Assembly: GCA_938009275.1 (NCBI GenBank)
Contig: CALLHY010000063.1
Span: 27,616 to 91,615, forward strand
DNA: 64,000 nt
Direction of reading: 5' to 3'
DNA from: an uncultured bacterium
Lineage (GTDB): Bacteria; Cloacimonadota; Cloacimonadia; Cloacimonadales; Cloacimonadaceae
Position numbers and translations under genes: made by a program. Below the pieces are notes generated by a model, which did no database searches, had not been told where the DNA came from, and saw only the letters and a program-made list of their open reading frames with translations. Shown piece after piece: positions 17,235-26,135 of the stretch (position 1 is its first letter; the number at the start of each line of letters is the position of its first letter).

Positions 17235-20200
17235 TTATTTATTATGAATATTCTTGGTTGTAAGGAAGTAGAAGGCAGGAATTATCACCAGAGTGAGGAA
17301 GGTGGATACAATTAAACCACCGATAGAAACAATACCCATCGGTTGATATATCTCTTTTCCAGAACCACCTGTGCCCAGTGCCATGGGAATCATACCAGCG
17401 ATGATAGCCAGAGTAGACATCACGATCGGCTTCAGCTTTAGCTCTCCTGCTTCCAACAGGGCATCGTGCACACTATATCCTTCTCTTCGTTTTAGATTAA
17501 CGTAGTCTAATATTAATATAGCGTTATTCACCACAATGCCAACCAGCATAATGATAGACATCATAGAAATGATGTTTAGGGACAGGCGGGTTAGTAGCAA
17601 TGCCAGAATAACACCGATTAATGCCATGGGCACGGTTGCCATAATCAACAGCGGTTGGGCAAAGCTTTCCAGTATAGCTGCCAGCAACATGTAGGTTAAC
17701 AGAATGGCTAGAACGAAGGTGCGCAGCATTTCTACGAACGTCTCGGTCATCATTTCTGCATCTCCGCCCCAAACGTAGCGGTAGCCGGTGGGGAAATTAT
17801 AGTTATCGAGCCGTTTGTTTATCTCCGAGGTTATGTTTCCCAGGGGGTAACCGCTGGCAATGGAAGCGGTAAACACAATTGATTTGAACCGATCACGATG
17901 AGTAATCTTGTTTACTCCAGGAGCAAACCTGATGTCTGCAAATTGTGAAACCAGATAGCTCTGCCCGTTAATAACCACACTAAGGTTGTTTATTTTATCG
18001 GGGCTGTTAACTTCTTCATCGGCAAGGGCAACCTTCAGGTCATACTGCTGTTCAGCTTCGCGATATTGGGTAGTTACAATACCTTCCACAGCCGAACGCA
18101 TGGCGATAGCCAGGTCATAAACAGTGGCTCCGATTGATGCCAATTGATCGCGCTTAGGGTATAAAGTAAGCTCCAATCTGCCAGTTCTGGTTGATGTATC
18201 AAGATTCACCAGCCCGGGAACGTCTTTGATAGCATCATACACCTCTTGTTTTATCTGTTCCAATCTTTCGTTGTCCTGACCTTGCAAGTAGAACTCAACG
18301 GGTGCACTTCCTCTGCCCATTGAGACAACGCTTCTAACCTTTATACGGGCGTTCGGTACTCCGGCAAGCTCTTTGGTAAGTTTATCAGCCATTTCGACGG
18401 TATTCATGTTCCGCTCGGAAGCATCAATCAGTTTTAAATCCATGCTTGCAAGATTGGTGCCGGAGTCTATGAAGCCTTGCGAGCCCAAGCTGGTAACAAC
18501 ATGTTGCACTTCTTTGTGCGTAACCACAATGTCTTGAATCTCTTTTAACACCTTTGCCGATTGTTCAAGATTAGAGCCTTGAGGCATTTCCACAGATATG
18601 GTAACATTACCCTGATCCATAACTGGGAATAGCTCCATACCGATGAAGGATGCCAATCCCGCGCTGATTATGAGTGCTAACACGGTGCCAAGCACGATAC
18701 TAACGCTCCGTTTTTTAGATTTTAGCACATAACTCAAGAAACGGGAGTAAATGAGCTCAAACTTATTGAACCAACTGTCAAATTTCAAGCCCCAGCGGCT
18801 GATCTTTTTGTTCTCTGGCAGGATGCGGGAGGCAAGCATGGGTGTAACCGTGAATGAGGCAACCAACGAGAATATTGTAGCGAAGGTAACGGTTAACGCA
18901 AACTCCTTGAAGAATTGACCAATCATTGAGCCCATCATGGCGATTGGTAAAAACACCACTATGTTGGTTAGTGTGGACGCCATAACTGCCACGGTTATTT
19001 CTGCAGTACCCTTATCGGCAGCTTCCTTTCGAGAGTTTCCCATTTCTTTGTGACGGAATATGTTCTCTAAGATTACCACTGAGTTTGTAACTAGAATACC
19101 TACAGCGGTAGACAAGCCCATCATGGTAAGCATGTTCATGGTAAAGCCAGCAATTTGCATCAGCATAAAGGTTGATATAATTGAATAGGGCATGGATAGT
19201 GCAACGATAAGCGTTGAACGCAAATCATGCAAGAACAGTAGCAAGATGATACCCGTAAGGAAGATACCCATGATAATGTTGTTCAGTGTTCCTCTCACAG
19301 TATCTTTGATGAAGGTGCTGTCGTCCCTGATAATTTCCAGCTTCACTCCTTGTGGAAGTTCCTTGTTTAGCTCCGGCATCTTTTTGGTTACTGCCTGAGC
19401 GATGCTAACTACGTTACCATCAGATGCATTGGTGATGGACAGCTTTACAATGTTATTATCTTCATACTTCTTGGGAACATTATAGTACACAGCTTTTGTG
19501 CGCACTTCCTCACTGGCGTCGGATACTGTGGCTAATTGAGACAGCTTCTTTACTCCGAAAGCGGTGGGGATATCTGCATCCATCACTTCGTTAACGCTTT
19601 GAAACTCGCCTTTCAGGCGTACTGAATATTCCTGAGTGCCTCTTTTAAAGCTTCCAACCGGCATATCGAGGTTTTGCGCAGCCAATATGCCGCTAAGCTG
19701 AGAAAGTGATATTTTATTCTGAAACACAACCTGATCTGACAGATGCACATCAATTTGACGCTTTGCTCCCCCAACCAGTGATACCTGAGCCACACCGGGG
19801 ATTTGGGCAAGCTGGTCTTTTAGCTTGTTGTCTGCCAATTCATAAAGTTCTCGTCCATCCATATTGCCCGTTAGCACCAAGTCCATAATCGGGAAGGCAT
19901 TTATATCTTTCTTCTGAATTACTGGACGCTCGGTGTTATCCGGGAAATCTCTCAGTATGGCATCTACCTTGTCTTTTACTTCCTGATTGGCGATATCCAC
20001 GTTTTTACCCAATTCAAATGCGATAAAAACCAAAGATACACTCTCCATGGAGTAAGACTGAATGTAATCAATCTGGCTAACTGTGGCTACGGCTTCTTCT
20101 ACCCGATCGGAGATTTGGCTTTCCACTTCCCTGGGGCCAGCTCCTGGATACACAGTTTGCACAATAATATATGGCAGCTTTACATCGGGCATGAGATTCA

Positions 20201-20300
20201 ATGGCATGCCGATGTAGGCCATTATTCCAAACACAACGAAGACCAGGATGGCCATGGTGACCATTACGGGTCTTTCTACGGATAATTTTGCTAAAAACAT
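17235..20300 (-). CDS. RND-family inner-membrane efflux pump (HAE1-like) with changed proton-relay residues
   Basis: The 1021-residue protein has the AcrB-like layout: one membrane helix, a large porter domain, six helices around residues 335-530, a second porter domain, and five final helices. Typical text includes MPLNLMPDVKLPYIIVQTVY near the N-terminus and LPENKKISRWGLKFDSWF after the sixth helix of the first half. In the fourth helix the usual Asp-Asp or Asp-Asn pair is replaced by Thr-Asn (VGILVTNSVVILENIFRH). In the tenth helix the lysine of AcrB is Asn (GIVVNNAILILDYVN), a change also seen in other RND subgroups. It belongs to a tetR-tolC-adaptor-pump operon. Energy coupling is therefore uncertain. 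Confidence 0.92.
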   Translation of the reverse strand: MFLAKLSVERPVMVTMAILVFVVFGIMAYIGMPLNLMPDVKLPYIIVQTVYPGAGPREVESQISDRVEEAVATVSQIDYIQSYSMESVSLVFIAFELGKNVDIANQEVKDKVDAILRDFPDNTERPVIQKKDINAFPIMDLVLTGNMDGRELYELADNKLKDQLAQIPGVAQVSLVGGAKRQIDVHLSDQVVFQNKISLSQLSGILAAQNLDMPVGSFKRGTQEYSVRLKGEFQSVNEVMDADIPTAFGVKKLSQLATVSDASEEVRTKAVYYNVPKKYEDNNIVKLSITNASDGNVVSIAQAVTKKMPELNKELPQGVKLEIIRDDSTFIKDTVRGTLNNIIMGIFLTGIILLLFLHDLRSTLIVALSMPYSIISTFMLMQIAGFTMNMLTMMGLSTAVGILVTNSVVILENIFRHKEMGNSRKEAADKGTAEITVAVMASTLTNIVVFLPIAMMGSMIGQFFKEFALTVTFATIFSLVASFTVTPMLASRILPENKKISRWGLKFDSWFNKFELIYSRFLSYVLKSKKRSVSIVLGTVLALIISAGLASFIGMELFPVMDQGNVTISVEMPQGSNLEQSAKVLKEIQDIVVTHKEVQHVVTSLGSQGFIDSGTNLASMDLKLIDASERNMNTVEMADKLTKELAGVPNARIKVRSVVSMGRGSAPVEFYLQGQDNERLEQIKQEVYDAIKDVPGLVNLDTSTRTGRLELTLYPKRDQLASIGATVYDLAIAMRSAVEGIVTTQYREAEQQYDLKVALADEEVNSPDKINNLSVVINGQSYLVSQFADIRFAPGVNKITHRDRFKSIVFTASIASGYPLGNITSEINKRLDNYNFPTGYRYVWGGDAEMMTETFVEMLRTFVLAILLTYMLLAAILESFAQPLLIMATVPMALIGVILALLLTRLSLNIISMMSIIMLVGIVVNNAILILDYVNLKRREGYSVHDALLEAGELKLKPIVMSTLAIIAGMIPMALGTGGSGKEIYQPMGIVSIGGLIVSTFLTLVIIPAFYFLTTKNIHNK

Positions 20301-20318
20301 AGCTTGGTTCCTTAATAG

Positions 20319-21350
20319 CTATTCGATAACGCGTAACTTAGCGTTCTCAGTTAACATGTTTATTCCTTCAGTAATCAAGACGTCTCCCGGATTTAGACCT
20401 TCTACAACCTCGTATTCCAGTGAATTGTCCAAACCTACCTGGATGGGTCTTTTTATGGCAACATCACCCTGGTTAACCCACACAAAGTAATCGCCATTTT
20501 CCAAGACCATGTGTTGACGTTCGACTACTACTACTTTGGGCTTGGCCATTACTTCAATGTCTATTTCAGCAGTGATGCCGAAGCTGATGTCTTTTTTTAG
20601 TCCGGGGAAGCTGGCTTCTACGCGGAAGGCTTTTGCAGCCTGATCCATTGCCATGGAAATGCTGCTAATCTTACCTGTAATGGTTTTATCCATCCATTTG
20701 GCGGTAACTTTACTACCCTTGCGAACTTTGCTTATCTCCGTATCCGGCACCATGATTATGGCTTTATAACCTCCTGTAGAGGCTACTGTAAATAGGTCTT
20801 GCCCGGGATGAGTCTTCTCTGAAGGATTTACCATTATGTTGGTTATTACACCGCTTATGGGTGCTCTAACATTTACCATCTGTTCACTTGAACTAAGATT
20901 AGCTTTTGCCACTTTATACTGAGTTTGCACGTTCTCAAAATCCTGCAAACTAATAGCTCCCTGGTCATACAGACGCTGCATGCGATTGTATACAGCCGTT
21001 ATGCTATTGAAGGCAGAGCTTGCCTGTTCATACTGAGCTGCGGGAGTATTGATGGGGAACTTAACAATAATATCCCCCTTGCTAACTCTATCGCCAACTT
21101 TGGCATTGATGGAGGTGATTACATCCGAAACCATTGATTGTGCAGTGGATTCCTCAATTCCTCCCAGTACTGCATTGTATCTAAGATACTGCTCGAAAGT
21201 TCCCAGTTCTACTGTTTGGACGCGCACAGGGATACCCAGTTCATTTTGCAGTTGTTCCATGTTCTTTGCCTCCTCCTTTTTCTTGGAGCAGGAGCTTAGC
21301 GCGATTACAATGATCACCATGATCATCAGCACTATATACTTGTTTTTCAT
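20319..21350 (-). CDS. RND periplasmic adaptor (membrane fusion protein), lipoprotein
   Basis: This 343-residue adaptor joins the inner-membrane pump to the outer-membrane channel. It carries a lipoprotein signal ending IVIALSSCSKKK, a lipoyl/barrel-sandwich half (SMVSDVITSINAKVGDRVSK), a short helical hairpin around AAQYEQASSAFNSITAVYNR, and the second half-motif VNVRAPISGVITNIMVNPSE. A beta-barrel region follows with VVVERQHMVLENGDYFVWVN. The start at 21350 has GGAG at a good distance; an ATG at 21362 overlaps the tolC-like stop. It lies between the tolC-like and pump genes, the normal order for a tripartite efflux operon. Confidence 0.92.
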   Translation of the reverse strand: MKNKYIVLMIMVIIVIALSSCSKKKEEAKNMEQLQNELGIPVRVQTVELGTFEQYLRYNAVLGGIEESTAQSMVSDVITSINAKVGDRVSKGDIIVKFPINTPAAQYEQASSAFNSITAVYNRMQRLYDQGAISLQDFENVQTQYKVAKANLSSSEQMVNVRAPISGVITNIMVNPSEKTHPGQDLFTVASTGGYKAIIMVPDTEISKVRKGSKVTAKWMDKTITGKISSISMAMDQAAKAFRVEASFPGLKKDISFGITAEIDIEVMAKPKVVVVERQHMVLENGDYFVWVNQGDVAIKRPIQVGLDNSLEYEVVEGLNPGDVLITEGINMLTENAKLRVIE

Positions 21351-21361
21351 CTTCATCTCCA

Positions 21362-22741
21362 TTACAGGGATTCCCCGATTGATTTGCTAAATTCGCGTTC
21401 GGCTACTATTACTTCGTAGATCGAACTAAGATATTGTAGTTTTATAGACGACAGCATTATCTGCGCATCGAATACTTCAAGCTGGATGCCAACCTGGTTT
21501 TCATAGCGGATTTGAGCCAGTTGCAGATTTCGCTCCGCCATTTGAATGTTTTGCTTCTGCACTTCATAATTTTCCCAGGCATACATCATTTTTTGGTGCA
21601 ATTGCTTTATCTGCAGCTCAATAAGATCGCTAGTATCCCTTAGCTGAATCTTAGCTTTATTCAGGTCATGCTTGGCATAGTTTATCTTAGAACGGTTTTG
21701 AAAGCCAGTAAAGATCGGCATTTGAAAACCAATACCAATTGACATACTCGTGCCAAAGTCATCTTTCCCAATGCCAAAACCATCAGCGGCAGTATACAAT
21801 GAACCGCTTGCTGTAAGTCCTACATTCGGCAGATAATTACCCTTCTCTGCTTTGTATTGCAATTCTTTTATCTGGGTTGCCAGGTTCAGCAGTTCCAAAT
21901 CCTCGCGGTTATTCAGGCCACGTTCTTTGGCCTCATTCAGGCTAATCTCATGCTTCACTGGAGGAACAAAATCACCTTCAGGAATAAGAGTAATATCCTC
22001 TGAACCAAGCTGCTTTCTAAAGGCCGCCAGAGCAAGCTCATATTGATTTTCCGCTGCCAATACCTGGGGCTCTAGTTTTGCTACCTCCAGTTTTGCGCGT
22101 AGCACGTCAAATTCCGATACCTGGCCTTCTGTGGCAAAAAGCTCTACTCTTGCCAGGTGCTTGCGAGCAGTATCAAAGCCTTCTCTTTGAATATCAACCA
22201 CTTTTCCGGCCAGTAGAGTTTGATAGAACATGCTTGTGGTTTGCAGTATTACATCCTGTTCGGATACACTGTAGTTTAACTTCTGAATTGCCCGGTACTT
22301 GTCTGCTGCGCTTATTCCATTAAATATCTTGCCTCCCGAAAAGAGAATTTGATCCAACTTTAGCTGAGTGGCTATCGAGCCTTCTTCAATGGGCGAAGAA
22401 GGGATCATGCCATTTACAACACCGCTCAATACATGAGCTAAAGTATAATCATCATCGCTAGCCGTAGACCCGTCAAGCATTGATGCCACATCCATGCTGC
22501 TTGCCTGCGAACTTTTTGGTATCCCTGTGCTGCTAAGAGTGTATGCACCTTGTAAACTTAACTGAGGATACAGCATTCCCCACACTTGTTTGTAGGTTGC
22601 ATCGGCTTTACTTTGTTCTTCTTTTGCCATCAACAGCGTTTTATTATGCTGCTTGGCCATATCCAGGCTTTCCTGTAGCGTTACTCCCGATAGAGTGATC
22701 GCTACTACTAAGCCCAAGGTAGCTATTATCCATTTCTTCAT
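21362..22741 (-). CDS. TolC-family outer-membrane efflux channel
   Basis: The 459-residue protein has a signal peptide (MKKWIIATLGLVVAITLSGV) and the two-fold TolC repeat of long helices and strands. Visible features are the first repeat with TLQESLDMAKQHNKTLLMAK, the second around SLNEAKERGLNNREDLELLN, and a C-terminal half ending in QIRYENQVGIQLEVFDAQIM. It should form the trimeric outer-membrane exit duct for the RND pump encoded downstream. It overlaps tetR by four bases (ATGA), so its translation is coupled to the regulator gene. Length and order are normal for the family. Confidence 0.92.
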   Translation of the reverse strand: MKKWIIATLGLVVAITLSGVTLQESLDMAKQHNKTLLMAKEEQSKADATYKQVWGMLYPQLSLQGAYTLSSTGIPKSSQASSMDVASMLDGSTASDDDYTLAHVLSGVVNGMIPSSPIEEGSIATQLKLDQILFSGGKIFNGISAADKYRAIQKLNYSVSEQDVILQTTSMFYQTLLAGKVVDIQREGFDTARKHLARVELFATEGQVSEFDVLRAKLEVAKLEPQVLAAENQYELALAAFRKQLGSEDITLIPEGDFVPPVKHEISLNEAKERGLNNREDLELLNLATQIKELQYKAEKGNYLPNVGLTASGSLYTAADGFGIGKDDFGTSMSIGIGFQMPIFTGFQNRSKINYAKHDLNKAKIQLRDTSDLIELQIKQLHQKMMYAWENYEVQKQNIQMAERNLQLAQIRYENQVGIQLEVFDAQIMLSSIKLQYLSSIYEVIVAEREFSKSIGESL

Positions 22742-23343
22742 TTTCTACCCCTTTTTACTATTCCGTATAGTATCATCTGGATTAGGAAATCGTGATCTTC
22801 TTCTATTCTATCCAGCATCTTTTTCAAATCGACAACCTGTACATTATCATTGCCCAACAAAAACCAGTTAACCATTACGTCACAAAGCTTCTCTTTGGGC
22901 AGGTTTTCATTAATAAGTCCCTCTTCATAGCCAATTTTCAGCACTGAAGAGATTAGCTCCTTCATTCTTCCACGTTGCATAGCCCGAAATTCTAACAACC
23001 TTTCCTGATAGGTGAAAGGAAGGTTTTTTAGTCCTTCTATTAGCACCGGCATTTGTTCTATGATGTACTTCAAGGGCACGTGCATCAATTCACGTATCTT
23101 GCTTTCAAAGCCCTCAACGGAGTCCAGATGTTCGCAAAGATAGCCGAAATACTCATTGGCTTTTATCTGGATGACGTTCACAAACAAATCTTCCTTACTG
23201 GGGAAGTAATAATATACCGTGCCCTTAGCAATTTGTGCTGTGGACGCAATGTCATCCAAAGAAGTCTTGCTATAGCCGTAACGGGAAAAAAGACCAACGG
23301 CGGTTTCTACAATCAGCTGTTTCTTATCGTTTACCTTAGTCAT
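22738..23343 (-). CDS. TetR/AcrR-family repressor of the efflux operon
   Basis: The 201-residue protein has an N-terminal helix-turn-helix with the classic run YSKTSLDDIASTAQIAKGTV followed by YYYFPSKEDLF, at residues about 24-55. The rest is the all-helical ligand domain, which varies between members. It is the first gene of the minus-strand unit with tolC-like, adaptor and pump genes, so it most likely represses the operon and is released by a pump substrate. A promoter with an embedded inverted repeat lies just upstream (23410-23437). Co-transcription of repressor and pump would give negative autoregulation. Confidence 0.92.
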   Translation of the reverse strand: MTKVNDKKQLIVETAVGLFSRYGYSKTSLDDIASTAQIAKGTVYYYFPSKEDLFVNVIQIKANEYFGYLCEHLDSVEGFESKIRELMHVPLKYIIEQMPVLIEGLKNLPFTYQERLLEFRAMQRGRMKELISSVLKIGYEEGLINENLPKEKLCDVMVNWFLLGNDNVQVVDLKKMLDRIEEDHDFLIQMILYGIVKRGRK

Positions 23344-23409
23344 AAATCCTTTTCTCTTTAATTATCTGTTGCGCAAATGGATATCATTTTGCAACTGAAT
23401 ATATGAACT

Positions 23410-23437
23410 ATTGTGACCGGATAGTCAGTTTTGTCAA
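23410..23437 (-). promoter_or_regulatory. tetR operon promoter with embedded operator-like palindrome
   Basis: TTGACA (23432-23437) and CACAAT (23410-23415) are 16 bases apart on the minus strand, about 67 bases before the tetR ATG. Between and across them lies TGAC-6 bases-GTCA (23414-23427), with AACT/AGTT extending it. Placement between the -35 and -10 boxes is what is expected of a TetR-type operator. Confidence 0.6.
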
Positions 23438-23491
23438 GCCAATTATTATTAGTTTTATTCGAGAGGTTAAGGATTATTAACTATTATCCCT

Positions 23492-23560
23492 AGCTTCCTT
23501 GAACGAATTACGCATGAAATACGCATGAATTACTGATGAGATGCGTATTTCATGAGTAAT
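23492..23560 (+). repeat. Dispersed intergenic repeat, copy A
   Basis: The segment starts AGCTTCCTTGAACGAATTAC and continues with several variants of ACGCATGAAAT and ATGCGTATTTCATG, which form an inverted repeat. A related copy in opposite orientation lies at 50561-50626. The word AGCTTCCTTGAACGAATTA is shared exactly. The flanks from 23438 to 23706 contain no gene. Confidence 0.7.
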
Positions 23561-23651
23561 ACTACCGTGATTCATGCAGCGAATCTGGTTAGTCTAAGGG
23601 TTGTTGATGCACCTATCACTTGCTCTAATGCTTTGCACCAAAACAGGATAC

Positions 23652-23685
23652 AAAAAAAAAGAAACCGATCTGTAAGACCGGTTTC
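23652..23685 (-). terminator. Strong terminator at the end of the infC-folD block
   Basis: GAAACCGGTC pairs with GATCGGTTTC (stem with small interior mismatch) and is followed on the minus strand by nine T. It lies about 20 bases past the stop at 23707 and is the only clear terminator seen downstream of infC. Confidence 0.85.
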
Positions 23686-23706
23686 AATCTGTTTTTTATA
23701 CTTAAG

Positions 23707-26109
23707 TTATAATCCTAATTCTGTTACCACCGAATTAATCATTGCACGTGCATCGTCGGTAACCATGTAGGACAGCGGGAAGCCATAGGTGAATGCTTTC
23801 CCGCCTGTTGGCGTGGTATAACGAATGCCAACGGGCTGATCATTATACTGCTCGAACTGGGCTGAGGTTGGTGAGAAATTATCCGCGCCAACAGCTTTGC
23901 TACCCAGTTTGTATACTGTAGTAACGTTGGGTAAGGTGGTAGACATTATGGCAACAGCACCCAATCCCTTACGAGAGTTCACCACAGAGTTAAAACTGGT
24001 GGTTGTATTAAGGGCGATATCCGGGAGGTTTGATATGTCAGATTTTGCCTTTATGAAGAAAGGATTGTTGGTTACCGAAGATCCAAGGATGGTTATTGAC
24101 GGAATCTCGGTGAAGCCCATTAATTTAATTAATGTACTGCGTCTGCCTGTGGGGGATAGGCTTTCAAGGCTGGGTTTGAGGCGGCTTGAGTTCGACACCA
24201 TCAGGTTACCACCATTTAGCATATAGATGGTTAGCGCATCTGCGAGATTTACAAATCCACCGTCATTATTGGGGTTATCATTATGATATACAACAAGCTT
24301 GTATTTCAACATATCACTCAAGGCTACTTTTCTGCCTCTGGCATCAGCAATGGGAGCTTCTTCTTCGCCATTAGATGTTTGGAATACGTAACGAATGTTT
24401 CCGGTATAATCGGAGAACATATCTTCATAAATTGCCTTTACAGTTGCATGGGGAGAGTGAGCAGGATGGTTTATGTCATCGTCTATCACCAGGATACCGC
24501 TTCTTTGTGAAGCCGGTCTTAGGGCGTGTAAGATGAATTCAAAAACAGCGGGCTCGGGGTCTACCACACCTTGCAAGTCTTCACAGGCAATCTCAAATAC
24601 ATGTATTCCTGGTTCATCAAGTGTAGGTGCCGGTAATCCGGTTAATAGAATCGATTGGCCTATAACTGAATTAACAGGAACTCTTAACCACCAGTCTCCA
24701 TCGTCGTCTTGAACTTTTAAGTGTTCGTAGGGCGGGAACTTGTAGTAGTCTCCATCGTATCTGATATGGAAGTGGGTAATTTCGCTAAAATAGTTCTCCC
24801 CTGTGTATCTGTCCAGAACTACGTCAACCTTCTTACCATAAGGTACGTTTTCGTCGTAGGTTATCGTGCCGGATTCAGTTGAAGACCCGTATTCTCCAAA
24901 CCAACCCCAACGTAACCAAACTCTCATGTTGTTAGAGTAAATGGCAGTATTCTTGCCTTCAAGGTCTTTGAAGAACGGAGTTGCCCAGCGTTGTCCGCCT
25001 TGGGTGAACTGGGTCGGAAGCACTTCAGGAGTAGAATCATCACCCCAGTCATCGAAGTGATAGTCTCCCATCGCATAGGTTTTTGGGCCATAAACTAAGC
25101 TTTTGGGACTAAAACCACGCTTAACTTTGAAGTTAATTACGGTATGAGAATCCGGTACAGAGACAACGCCCGCCATATCTGTAGCCCTGGCTGTTACGCG
25201 GGTTATAGTTGTGGCAACGCCATTGGAATCATAGTCGTAGGTAATGGGCGGATTAGAAGACAAATTTAGCAGGAACTGGGCAATGTTTATTTGGACTCCC
25301 GGTTCAGTAAGCTGGGTTTTAGTATCAACCCAAACTAAGCTTTCCGGAGGAGTGATAACGTTGCCAGCCAAGTCAGTCTTCATCATCATAAATTCATATT
25401 TGTAGGGGATAACAGGGATGAAGGGGTCTTTGTCGTCCATGGTAAAGCTCAGCTTTAGTCCGGCACCAACAATGCCACCATTAGGGTCACCCTTGGTGGT
25501 GGAAATTGTGCAGGTAGGGCGAACAGAGGTAGTAGTAAAGTTTCGCCATGCAGTGTTGCTACAGATAGCTCCTCTATTGTCTATGGCTATTACTTCAAAT
25601 CTGCTAGCTCTTTGAATGGGGTTTCCATTAGCATCGGCAGAGGGGAAATTTATAACTGCGTACTTTTGTGAAGTCCAGATGGTACGTCTGGTGCCTGGAT
25701 CATCAAGAGGCTTGCTTTGATCTTCCCCCGGGACATAATGGATGACCCAACCTGCTTTGGGGTCTAGATCCAAGAGATTCTGGGGAGTTAGCCCATCGGC
25801 TGGATCTGCAATGTATTCGTATCCGAGAGTGGTTATCGGGTCACCATTGGCATCAAGCACGCGGAAAGCATATCCAGCGATGGTGCCATCTTTATCCCAA
25901 GCATGCCAATATATGCGCTGATAAAAGCTATATACAAGATCAGTGGCATAACCGTTGTCAACATAGGTACTGTCCCAGCCCTCAAAAGAGGTAATTGAAA
26001 TCTCTGGGGCCAGGTTTGTAAGCCGCGATCCGGACTTTCCGCAACCGGCGAGAACAAACATAACAGTGATTAACATCAATATGATGGACAAGAGTTTAAA
26101 ACTCTTCAT
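23707..26109 (-). CDS. Large lipoprotein of unknown function
   Basis: The 800-residue protein has a lipoprotein signal (MKSFKLLSIILMLITVMFVLAGCGK), so it should be anchored in the envelope. Residues about 30-540 look like several Ig or fibronectin-like beta domains, with recurring phrases on direction-dependent tensed verbs such as IYWHAWDKDGTIAGYAFRVL. Near residue 560 there is RSGILVIDDDINHPAHSP, followed by a Rossmann-like region ending YGFPLSYMVTDDARAMI; this may be a class-I glutamine-amidotransferase-like or DUF4350-like fold. No catalytic set could be confirmed. The start at 26109 is ten bases after GGGAGG. It lies 27 bases after folD and ends the operon. Confidence 0.7.
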   Translation of the reverse strand: MKSFKLLSIILMLITVMFVLAGCGKSGSRLTNLAPEISITSFEGWDSTYVDNGYATDLVYSFYQRIYWHAWDKDGTIAGYAFRVLDANGDPITTLGYEYIADPADGLTPQNLLDLDPKAGWVIHYVPGEDQSKPLDDPGTRRTIWTSQKYAVINFPSADANGNPIQRASRFEVIAIDNRGAICSNTAWRNFTTTSVRPTCTISTTKGDPNGGIVGAGLKLSFTMDDKDPFIPVIPYKYEFMMMKTDLAGNVITPPESLVWVDTKTQLTEPGVQINIAQFLLNLSSNPPITYDYDSNGVATTITRVTARATDMAGVVSVPDSHTVINFKVKRGFSPKSLVYGPKTYAMGDYHFDDWGDDSTPEVLPTQFTQGGQRWATPFFKDLEGKNTAIYSNNMRVWLRWGWFGEYGSSTESGTITYDENVPYGKKVDVVLDRYTGENYFSEITHFHIRYDGDYYKFPPYEHLKVQDDDGDWWLRVPVNSVIGQSILLTGLPAPTLDEPGIHVFEIACEDLQGVVDPEPAVFEFILHALRPASQRSGILVIDDDINHPAHSPHATVKAIYEDMFSDYTGNIRYVFQTSNGEEEAPIADARGRKVALSDMLKYKLVVYHNDNPNNDGGFVNLADALTIYMLNGGNLMVSNSSRLKPSLESLSPTGRRSTLIKLMGFTEIPSITILGSSVTNNPFFIKAKSDISNLPDIALNTTTSFNSVVNSRKGLGAVAIMSTTLPNVTTVYKLGSKAVGADNFSPTSAQFEQYNDQPVGIRYTTPTGGKAFTYGFPLSYMVTDDARAMINSVVTELGL

Positions 26110-26135
26110 TGGCATCATTCCTCCCAAACATCTGG

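Noticed and set aside
23531..23560. CTGATGAG motif resembling a hammerhead ribozyme core
   Set aside because: No GAAA core strand or third stem is found at suitable distance; the motif comes from the local ATGCGTATTTCATG repeat.
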